64,000 nucleotides of DNA, from contig BSBK01002091.1 of NCBI GenBank assembly GCA_027943335.1, positions 372,001 to 436,000 on the forward strand, in the 5' to 3' direction. Numbering within the stretch: position 1 is the first letter of the stretch; every line of letters starts with the position of its first letter. Source of the DNA: Chamaecyparis obtusa (taxonomy: Eukaryota; Streptophyta; Pinopsida; Cupressales; Cupressaceae). The notes below the pieces were generated by a model. It searched no databases and was not told where the DNA came from. It saw nothing but the letters and a program-made list of their open reading frames with translations. Shown piece after piece: positions 55,473-64,000 of this stretch. A program made the position numbers and the translations under genes.

Positions 55473-58400
55473 GTTCCTTCATTTTCTAGATCTTGTCTCA
55501 ATAGGAATGGAGTGGAGATGCAGATGCTAGATGGATGCAAGATGTTCCTAAAAGACTCTAAAGAATGATGGATGCAAGCCTAAGAAACTTTTAAGGATGG
55601 TGGAGTTCTAGAATGCAATGCAAGGCTTGATGGAGTGCTTGGATTTGGATCAAGTATGCCAAAAAATTGGTGGGAAAAGGTGAAAGATTGGTGAAAATGC
55701 TTGGTGATGATGGGGGCTTGGTGGGATGCTCTGATTTGGATCAAGATTTGGTGGATGATTGGTAGGAGGCTAGTGGAAGATTACTAAATGTCAAAAAATG
55801 AGATGTTGTTTTCCCAATGGAGGATTAGTGATAGGATTTGGTCAACCAAGGATAGACTCATAATCTTTGGTCAACTAGATTCTTATCAATGTAAGCCAAT
55901 ATCTTGCTCAAGATGATGAGGTTGTGAAAGGACAAGTTGGATTTCCTTTAGACAATGCTCTATCAAAGGGGGTGATTTCTAATTTAGGATGAGGATTGAA
56001 AACAATTTAAAGGTTTTGAACACTAAGTGCTTGTGGATTTGGCTCATTGGAGTTGGTGCAAGGATGGTGACATTGACTTGGATGATGGATGATGGATTTG
56101 GATCAAGGATTTGGGATTCTGATTATGGATTGCTAATGGAATGATGGTGAAGGATGATGGAATGATTCTATTTCTAAGAGAATGACCTAGATGCAACTGA
56201 AATGGATGGCTTATGATGCAACTAGGAAGATGATGATGAATGCAACTAAGAATGAATTTAAGATGTGACTAAGGATTGGTGATGATGCAAGTATGACACT
56301 AGGATGAGCTAGGATGAAGGACTATCAAGATAGATCTAGGATCTAAAGGTAGAATGGACATGCAATGGATCTAGCTAGTCTTCTCTTTCAAGATTGATGT
56401 AGCAATGGTTTACTCAAAATCAGTAAGAAAACTACTTGACTCTTGCATTATAGCCCACGTTATCAAGCTTTCCTTGGTACTTTTCTTTGGCTTGGGTTTC
56501 TTGTACAAAAGATTGGTGGCTTTTAATATTTCTCTCTACAACTTTCTTCTCTTGATAGGCTTGGGATATGGGAAGTTTAGCTTTTGGGTGTTTGATCAAA
56601 TTAGACATAACTTGGGGAGATTTTTGATAATTGGATTGAGACAAAAGCTTTGAGTATCTGATTTCAAAGAATTTTTCTGCAAGTTTTTCTGAGTATCTGG
56701 AATCAAGTTGTAGATCAATTTGACTTGACAAAAGACTTTTGAAATAATGATCTCACAAGGGGAAAAGAAACCTTGTGGGATACAAGCAAGATGGAAAATT
56801 CATGAATCTGAAAAAGCTTTAAAAGGTGTATGTTCCAACAAATATTTTTACTGAGCCTTTGACTATGCAGATCACTTCAAGAAGATCTACCTAAGGGAGG
56901 TGAGTATCAAAATCCTTTCTCGCAGCTTGATACCCCCTGAAAAGGGAATACATATGGTGAGTATTCTTAATATGATCTGGTAAACCCCTTGGATCAGTCC
57001 TTGCACAAGGATTCTGATACATTCAGATGTAGATAAGGTGCCTTCTATTTTATCAATTTTGTAGTTTTTCTGTGGAGTCCTCCCTATCAATTTGTACACG
57101 CATGTCTTACTTAAGAGCCTAGTTGACCATGTTGAAATAGTAGGGATTATTCACCTACCCTGAGCTACCATCAACATGCATCACCCAAGCTTGAGGGGAT
57201 GTAAGAGAGATTTTTCTCAGTGCTTTATTAATATACCAGTCAGGGAAGATACCAATTTGACATCATTCTCCAGAGAGGAAGCACTTTTCTCCCCAGACAG
57301 GCCTGTCTAAAAGTAAAACAAGTGAACTTGTCTGAGTTCAAGTCTTTTACGTTACTTATATTAACAAGGATTTGCAGAAATGGGAAACTCCTAGATGCAC
57401 ATCATGAATATTCTTTTCCCAAATTGATTTAAGTGTGTTGAACTTTGAAATCTTTGAAGACACAAGTGTTTAAGATTTTGATTTGTTCTTTCTCTCTTCA
57501 AAAAAAGTAAAGCTTTCAAGCGATTGCAAGTTCTTTATTTGGGCATTCAAGATTGAGTTTGCGTGTTGCTTTAGAACTTTGAAATGAACTAAATTTTGAA
57601 AGATGAGGGAATAGGGATGCTTTTCTTTCACTGCTTAGTTCATTCAAGAGTGTGTTTGATTTTCAAAATGAAAATTACTTCTTTGGACTTTGGTTCATTT
57701 CTTTAGTTTCATTCAAGAATTGTTTATTTTTTGCTCAATTTTTTAGATTCAAAGAAAAACTTCCTAGATTAGTTTGATGCATGAACTTTGAAAAGCATTC
57801 AAGAATTTGCAATATGAAGTTTTTTTTATCCAAGAAAAAAGTATTTAATATTTTTTAGTAACCTCTAGGAATGATTAGATTTGTTTAGGAACCCTTTAGG
57901 AAACATTTGCAGATTTGCTCCTAGTTTGAGTGAAATTTTAAAAAAAATACTTAAGATATTGTGTATGAAGTTCAATTTGGCTTAAGATAATGCATAAAGT
58001 TTAATTTAGGACCAATTAGGATTTCTTAAAGTTGATTAGAAACCCATTATATTTGCAATGCAGATTTTGAGGTTCTTTTTATGCTTCCAAAAGACAAATT
58101 ATTTCCTAGTTTGCATGAATGCTTTCTAAAGTCCTAGATTTGCATGATTGAAGTTCTTTTTAGCAAATTGAAAGACATTAGAAGTGATTTTGAATATTTT
58201 AGGACCAATTTGGATTGATTTGAGTTGATTAGGATGGATTAGGACACCTTTAGAAAAGATTTGCAGATTTGTTCTTTTAAGGCACTCAAGAGTGTATTGA
58301 TGTTCATTTTAAGCTAAATAAATGAAAGTTTGAGGTTCCTAAACATGCAAGAAAGTTCATGAGCCTTAAGGTTTTACTATTTTGGTTATCTCCTTTCCCT

Positions 58401-58879
58401 CCAAGAAGTACCTACAAAACATGGATTTTAGAACCCGCAACAAACTAAAGGTTAAAACTTAATAAAAAATAGGAAATTACCCCTTCCTGGTATGAATGTG
58501 CAGTTATAGAGAACAAATGCACAGTTCCAGGTGACAAATGCGTAGAAAAAAAGAATGTATGTGAAATTAAGACATATTATAATAAGTAACTACTTTAAAA
58601 TTCCAATTTTTACAAAAGACAAATGCGCACTTGTATTGAACAAATGTGCAGCTATACTGGACAAATGTGCAACTTTATGAACAAATACGCAACAGAATTG
58701 AATAGATGTGCAGTTCTGGTGAACAAATGCATAGTTTTGCAATTTTCACACTAATTCATGTTTGTGGAAAATAAATTTTCAAGTGAGACTGAGAGTGAAA
58801 TATTACAACCCAAATTTTTGAAATAAAATTTAAAGAAAACAACAAAGAAAAGTTGGTTTCGGAGCAGATGATCAGGATA
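55473..58879 (-). other. Tat2 gag leader
   Basis: About 3.4 kb between primer site and gag without a supported protein. It includes gatgg/ttggtg-rich sequence (55500-56350), a 14-bp palindrome agacaggcctgtct (57295-57308), and the tandem repeats at 58493-58738. Confidence 0.6.
58493..58738 (-). repeat. AACAAATGYGCA repeats in the Tat2 leader
   Basis: About ten degenerate units of 22-24 bp, for example gaacaaatgcacagttc, gacaaatgcgcact, gaacaaatgtgcagctatac, ggacaaatgtgcaact, gaacaaatacgcaac and gaacaaatgcatagtt. A gap at 58555-58612 splits the cluster. They start about 140 bases after the primer site, the same place as the TCGTACGA cluster in Tat1, but the motif is different. Confidence 0.85.
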
Positions 58880-58900
58880 GGGGTCCCATCAGGCATGCCA
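58880..58900 (-). promoter_or_regulatory. Primer binding site of Tat2
   Basis: The minus strand reads TGGCATGCCTGATGGGACCC a few bases after the 5' LTR. It shows the TGGC...GGGxCCC layout of the Tat1 site but is diverged. The tRNA is not assigned. Confidence 0.6.
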
Positions 58901-58903
58901 AAA

Positions 58904-60131
58904 TTTAAATCAGTGAAAACCTAATCTATCTTGAAATATGTAGACATATCAAACATTAGTTTATGAGCATATATCTAACTTACAAATAAATTTATTTGTA
59001 AAGACACTCAAATAGAGCTTAAATGGGAGCTCCTTGTCACCGTTTGATTTTCTCTTGCTTTAGGGATGTGGGTGTGCTCTCAAATCACTTGGATCATATC
59101 CCTAATGATTATTTGGAGATATTAGGATAGGTTAGGGACCATAAGAACCTCATAGTGGCACAAAAATGGGTATAGAACACTCATTTTCCCCCTAAGGCCT
59201 TAAGGATCCTAGAAGGCTCAAAATGTAGATTATGCTATGGATGTTTATTCTAAGTTGATTTTAATTCAAAATAGATATGATATGATGCAAGAAGATATGA
59301 AAAAAAATGAATCAAACTAAGTTAATCCATTAATTCTAAGCTATGATATGTGCTATGAAAGCTTGGAAATGAGTTAAACTATCAAAATATGCTAAAAGCT
59401 TAAGATCTAGGATTAAACTAGCATTATAACACTACTTAGAAATGAAAGGTGAATTTGTAAAATTCTCTTAGGAAGTGAGTGGATTTATAGGATTTGGGAA
59501 GGGCTTGGGTCAGGAGGATGAGTTAGAGTTAGAGGTAGAGTCTGGGGTAGAGTAAGAGGTATGGTTTGGGGTATGGTAAGGTTTACCTTGGGTTAGGGGT
59601 TGCTCACACATGTGTGAGAAACAATAGGGAAGTGTGCAAGTGGAACATGTGTGGAAGAAGAGACATAGGTCTCTCTATGAGGTTGTAAGAAGCCTTAAAG
59701 AGGGTGTAAGAGGCCTTAATGAGCCTATAAGACTCATCAATGGATGGGTCTGACCCAAAGTCAAGGAGACTTGGATTAGGCTAAAAAGGTTAGGAAACAC
59801 CTTCTAGATAGGTTTAGGAAATGTTTAGGGAATTTTAGGAAAGATTAGGAAAGTCTAGGAAAGTCTAGAAGATTCTAGGATTTTGAGGGATTTTTAATAA
59901 ATATTTCATTTATTGAAAGGATTTTGGTCAATTTATCAAATAATTAATAATTTTTGGGGGAATAATGTTTAAATGAGATTTAAACATTTTGGGAGGGGTT
60001 TCCTTAGTTAAACATTTTTAATTAAGATAAAGGGATTTAATGACATAATAATAAATTAATTAATTAAATAATTAATTAATTAATCAAATGATGATGTTAT
60101 CAGGGATTTTCAAAAAATATAAATAAAAATA
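58904..60131 (-). repeat. 5' LTR of Tat2 (right copy), outer end lost
   Basis: It starts tttaaatcagtg (TGTAGATCAGTG in the other copy) and matches 37831-39038. Similarity stops near 60131, so about 33 bases of the LTR end, and any target duplication, are missing. Confidence 0.85.
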
Positions 60132-60394
60132 CCAACATTAAATCTGTGACCCAAATTAAATGCACAAGTCAGCCTCAACAAAAATTTAAAACAACTAGGT
60201 AAGCAAGGATACCTGAGTGCCAGAAAAGGATCACCAAGTGCCAGGGAATTAACCAAGCACCAGAGAGATGATCGACCAACTTGGTCAACAAAGGAAACTA
60301 AGCAACACTGAACCAACTTGGTCAAAGAAGGAGTAGAGCAACACAAAAAAACTTCAAACATCTTTTTGGTGACATTGGATTGCCAAGGACCCGA
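60132..60394 (-). repeat. Probable gypsy3 3' LTR, remaining part
   Basis: It lies between the Tat2 edge and the gypsy3 sequence gatgcaggagcatc (60392-60405 on the minus strand), which in gypsy2 directly precedes the 3' LTR. It contains accaacttggtcaa twice (60271-60284, 60313-60326). Assigned by position; the paired LTR is outside the window. Confidence 0.45.
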
Positions 60395-60486
60395 GATGCT
60401 CCTGCATCAAACACCTGTGATTATTTGAAATGATTCTTTGAATCATGAAATAGGTATAATATGAGTTACATCTAGCTCAAATTGTG

Positions 60487-60590
60487 AAATCTATTAACCG
60501 TCTTCAATTAGTCTATTGTTCCACTTTACTAGATATTCCATATACTATTTTTCTCTTGTACTTCTACCAATTCTTTTCTCCAAAATCTGC
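60487..60590 (-). pseudogene. Gypsy3 chromodomain
   Basis: After VEQILEKRIGRSTREK a frameshift is needed to read YMEYLVKWNNRLIEDG, the chromodomain core seen in gypsy2 as YEEYMVKWKGQPIEDSS. It ends at a stop before the Trp. Confidence 0.8.
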
Positions 60591-61720
60591 TCAACTTCTT
60601 CCATCTTCTTCTTAGGATAATCCATCAGTATTATCATGTCTTCATTAGGTTCATGATACTCAAACAAATTGACAATTTTGAAAGTAGGTGATATATCCAT
60701 GTCATCAGTTAAATCAATCTCATATGCATTTCCACTATCAAATTTTCTCAAAATCTTGCAAGGTCCAAACTTCTTCATTTTCAGCTTGCCATATGTTCCA
60801 AAAGGAAATCTACCTTCCTTCAAATGAACCATCACTTCATCACCAACATCAAAAGTCTTATGTCTTCTTGACCTATTAGCTTTGTCTTTGTATTTCTGAT
60901 TACTCTTTTCTAGCTTAAAATTCACATCTTCATGCATTGTCTTCATGTACTCAGTAAATTTTACTCCAACATTTTTCTTTCTTTCATCAACAATGTCTCT
61001 TAAATTAGATATACCTCTCGGTTGTATGCCATTTACAATCTCAAAAGGTGCTTGTCTAGTACTCCTATTCATAGAATAATTATATGCAAACTCTACTTGT
61101 GCCAACATAGAATCCCAATTACTCTGTGTGTCTCCAACTAAACATCTCAAAAGATTTCCCAAACTTCTATTCACAACTTTTGTCTGTGCATTGGTTTGTG
61201 GGTGAAATGTAGAACTATATTTCAACTCAGTGCCAAACTTTTTCCAAAGGGTCTTCCAAAAGTATCCAACAAATTTACTATCGTGATCAGAGATAATAAT
61301 CCTCGGTAATCCATGCAATCTAAAAATTTCCATAAAGAAAAGATCTACTATATGTACTACATCTGATGTCTTTCTACATGGTATAAAATGTTCCATTTTA
61401 GAAAATCTATCCACAACATCAAATATAGAATCATTACCTCTTACTATCTTTAGTAAGCCAAGAACAAAATCCATACTGATGTCAATCCAAGGTTTCTCAA
61501 GAATAGAAATTGGTGTATACAATCTAGTATTCTGACTTACTCCTTTTGCAACTTGACAAATTCCACAACTTTTCACAAATTTTTGAACATCTTTATACAA
61601 CTGTGGCCAAAAGTATTTCTCCTTAATCAAATTCAATGAATTATTAATTCCTAAATGTCAAGCCAAACCACTACTATGTTTCTCCTTTATCAAATTAGTT
61701 ATCATGTCTACTCTCAGTAT
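60545..61720 (-). pseudogene. Gypsy3 integrase
   Basis: Open frame 60545-61636. Zinc-binding: IKEKHSSGLA, a stop, HLGINN, then KSCGICQVAKG (His, His, Cys, Cys). Core: [18 protein letters not shown] (Asp), IIISDHDSKF (Asp), HPQTNAQTKVVNRSLGNLL, where Lys replaces the catalytic Glu (AAA codon). C-terminal part: VGDEVMVHLKEGRFPFGTYG, FGPCKILRKFDSGNAYEIDL. The long open frame with a dead active site is notable. Confidence 0.9.
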
Positions 61721-62374
61721 ACACAACTGAATACCTTTAAACAACATACCTTCTTCAATAAAATATTCTTTCAATTTAGTACTCGGTTGATCTTGAATAG
61801 GTGCTCTGGACTTTCTCCATGCCTTAGAAAAATTAGGATCAAATTCATAAGAATCTCTCATGTCATCAAAGCCAAGAATTTTAATTTTCATCTTGGTCAT
61901 CAAAGATCTCCTTCTACTCAATGCATTAGGAACTTGGTTAGTGACTCCACTCTTATGTTTTATCATAAATGTATAACTTTGAAAATACTCAACCCATCTC
62001 ATATGTCTCTGATTCAACTTATTCTGACTACCCAAATACTATAAAGTCTTATGATCAATATACAACACAAATTCACTCGGCATCAAATAATGTCTCCTTT
62101 TCTTCAGTGCTTGAACAATAGCATAGAATTCTTGATCATACATAGAATATTTTCTTCTTGCATCATTCAATTTTTCACTAAAGAAAGCAACAGGTTTACC
62201 TTCTTGACTCAACATAGCTCCAATAGCACTTCCACTTGCATCACATTCTACTTGATATACCTTATTGAAATTAGGCAATGCCAATACAATAAATTCAACA
62301 ACCTTCTTCTTCAAAGTCTCAAAACTTTTATTAGCTCCATGTGTCCACTTGAATTCTCTTTTGTCTCCTCTCAT
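61721..62374 (-). pseudogene. Gypsy3 RNase H and connection
   Basis: YQVECDASGSAIGAMLSQEG (Asp), KYSMYDQEFYAIVQALKKRR (Glu), LYIDHKTL (Asp), then after a stop RWVEYFQSYTFMIKHKSGVT and QVPNALSRRRSL. Catalytic residues kept. A stop at about 62039 divides it. Confidence 0.88.
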
Positions 62375-63150
62375 AGTCTAAGTCATAGGATTAAAAATTG
62401 AACTAAAATTCCTAATGAACTTTCGAATAAAAAAATTCCAAACCATGAAATGATCTTACCTCACTAACATTCTTAGGTGTAGGCCAATTCAAAATAGCTT
62501 CAACCTTTTTAGGATCCATTATAAAACCATCAGCTGAAATCATAAACCCCAAATACACAATCTCCTTTTTCATGAATGAACACTTTTTTCAGATTTATTA
62601 GTAACTTTTATTCTTTCAACATCTGCAAAACTTATTTAACATGCAACAATTGTTCTTCTCTAGTCTTACTAAATACCAAAATATCATCAAGATATACAAT
62701 CATAAACTTACCCAAGAATTAATTCAAAACTTCATTCATCAACCTCATAAAAGTACTCGGTGCATTAGTTAAACCAAAAGGCATAACCATCCACTCATAC
62801 AAACCTTCTTTTGTCCTGAAAGCAGTCTTCCATTCATCACCTTCTCTAATTTTGATATGATGATACCCACTTTTCAAATCAATTTTGGTAAAATACTTTG
62901 CTCTAGTCAAACTATCCATTATGTCATCCATTCTCGGTATAGGAAACCTATATTTGACAAGTATCTTGTTGATTTCTTTGGAATCAGTACACATTCACCA
63001 TTATCCATTCTTCTTAGGTTCCAATACAATAGGTACTACACAAGGACTCAAAGTTTCTCTAATCAAACCTTTCTCCAACAATTCTTGAATATGTTAGTTC
63101 AATTCTTGATTCTTGGTAGGTGTCAACCGATGTGGTGCCTTATTTGGTAA
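62375..63150 (-). pseudogene. Gypsy3 reverse transcriptase
   Basis: [38 protein letters not shown] (Asp), [20 protein letters not shown], then a stop, then MIVYLDDILVF with YLDD at 62683-62694. The catalytic triad is intact. The thumb is frameshifted between 62400 and 62640. Confidence 0.88.
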
Positions 63151-63767
63151 ACTAGATCTATGGATTAGATCCATGCAATGATAATTGCTTCTCTTCGGTG
63201 GAAAACGATCAAGTACATTATCAAAAATGATATCCTTATACTTGGTGAGTAACTTATCAATCTCCTCAAGAACATTATCCTCTACTTTCTTACTCAATTT
63301 TTTAGGAATCGCAACAAAACATATATCATTTTTCTTCAAATCCTTAACAAAATTTCTTCCTTCCATTAAGAAAACTTTCACAGATGTGAAAACATTAATA
63401 ATAGGTTCTTCCATCAAGGGTAATAAGATTTGTCTTCTTCCATCAGCCCAAATAGTATATTTATGCAATCTCCCATCATATATAGCATGTCTATCATATT
63501 ACTAATGTCTACCCAACAAAATATGACAACAATCCATAGGCATGATATCACATAACACCTTATCATAGTACTTTCCAATTTTAAAATTCACATAACATTG
63601 TTCACTTACCAAGAGTGTAGGCTCATCTTTGATCCATGAAATCTGATAGGGCTTCAGATGTTCCAACCTTTACAACTACAACTTTGTGACCTTTTCCTCA
63701 GATGCCAAATTTTCTGAGCTACCACTGTCAATGATTACTTTCTAAAATTTTGTTAGAAATTCTACAT
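63094..63767 (-). pseudogene. Gypsy3 protease and linker, truncated
   Basis: IDSGSSENLASEEKV gives the DSG active site at 63722-63730. PYQISWIKDEPTLLVSEQC and VLCDIMPMDCCHILLG follow, then the linker to RT (MHKYTIWADGRRQILLPLME). Copia LTR D starts about 38 bases upstream of the active site in element sense. Confidence 0.82.
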
Positions 63768-64000
63768 TGTTAGGAATGGGAACACTGAGAGGGGAGGGTG
63801 AATTAGTGTTCACTGTATATTATCTTTTTACTTAATCTTTAAACTAGACTTAAATGCTTAAGTACTAAAATGGACATCCACATAAACATGAAACATGAAA
63901 TCAACACATAACACCTATATGGTAATGGGGAAACCCAAATAGGTAAAAACCCTGGTGAGAATTGACACCCACTAATATTATGTACTAGTGTTTTGTGATC
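63768..64000 (-). repeat. Copia LTR D, partial
   Basis: On the plus strand it starts TGTTAGGAATGGG; its minus strand ends cctctcagtgttcccattcctaaca. It matches the end of LTR A: attagtgggtgtcaatt, cagggtttttacctatttgg. The rest of the LTR or element lies beyond the window. It inserted in gypsy3. Confidence 0.8.

Larger units (their letters stand above)
37831..60131 (-). mobile_element. Tat2: decayed Tat-lineage Ty3/gypsy element with two insertions
   Basis: The LTRs are 37831-39071 (3' in element sense) and 58904-60131 (5', end truncated). The primer site is 58880-58900. The domain order gag, protease, G-patch, RT, RNase H, second RNase H, integrase is the same as in Tat1 and the proteins align by eye, but the LTRs differ in sequence. 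It lacks the PMD gene: after pol only about 1.6 kb remains. Interrupted by gypsy2 (39775-46080) and a TRIM (52354-52686). Stops are much denser than in Tat1. Confidence 0.88.
60395..63767 (-). mobile_element. Gypsy3: chromovirus, right part missing
   Basis: From right to left: protease, RT, RNase H, integrase, chromodomain and the 3' end. The proteins are close to those of gypsy2 in order and motif. It is cut at 63768, inside the protease N-terminus, by copia LTR D; gag and the 5' LTR must lie beyond the window. Confidence 0.88.

Noticed and set aside
1..64000. Any single-copy host gene
   Set aside because: Every frame with recognisable motifs belongs to Gag, Pol or PMD proteins of mobile elements.

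Overview
The window is a stack of plant LTR retrotransposons with no recognisable host gene, rRNA or tRNA gene. It is AT-rich and poor in CpG. Long elements sit inside one another, and their reading frames are broken largely by C-to-T type changes (CAG to TAG, CGA to TGA, Cys to Tyr). This suggests a large-genome seed plant that keeps old insertions for a long time; a gymnosperm such as a conifer is my best guess, but that is inference. Element names used here (Tat1, Tat2, gypsy1 and so on) are mine.

Left part (1-4173): the 3' ends of two SIRE-like Ty1/copia elements lie in tandem (LTR A 269-1577, LTR B 2244-3509). An unclassified stretch follows, then the left half of a probable solo copia LTR (LTR C).

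Nest 1 (4174-35777) has three layers inside LTR C. Gypsy1 (+, 4174-35777, perfect 5-bp target duplication AGGGG) carries gag and a protease remnant but no visible polymerase. Copia1 (+, 8958-32801, initiator-Met-type primer site) lies inside gypsy1 and also lacks integrase and RT. Tat1 (-, 13358-31975) lies inside copia1. It is a full-length Tat-lineage Ty3/gypsy element with gag, protease, G-patch, RT, RNase H, a second RNase H and integrase. Between integrase and 3' LTR, on the opposite strand, Tat1 carries a decayed plant-mobile-domain (PMD) gene with its own TATA box, first exon and intron (15813-18418). Short repeats around the palindrome TCGTACGA occur in the PMD intron and in the gag leader, in the sense direction of each transcript.

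Nest 2 (37831-60131) is Tat2 (-), a more decayed relative of Tat1. It is interrupted by a chromodomain-bearing gypsy element (gypsy2, -, 39775-46080) and by a 333-bp TRIM (52354-52686) with perfect CATAC target duplication, inserted just after the Gag zinc knuckle. Tat2 itself may sit in the 3' LTR of gypsy3.

Right end (60132-64000): gypsy3 (-), another chromovirus (chromodomain, integrase, RNase H, RT, protease), is cut at 63768 by a minus-strand SIRE-like copia LTR (LTR D) related to LTR A, so both window edges carry related copia LTRs.

No element looks able to move by itself. Catalytic residues are visibly lost in Tat1 RT and integrase, Tat2 integrase and second RNase H, and gypsy3 integrase, and four of the five Gag zinc knuckles I could read lack a ligand Cys (the fifth is in Tat1, also damaged).
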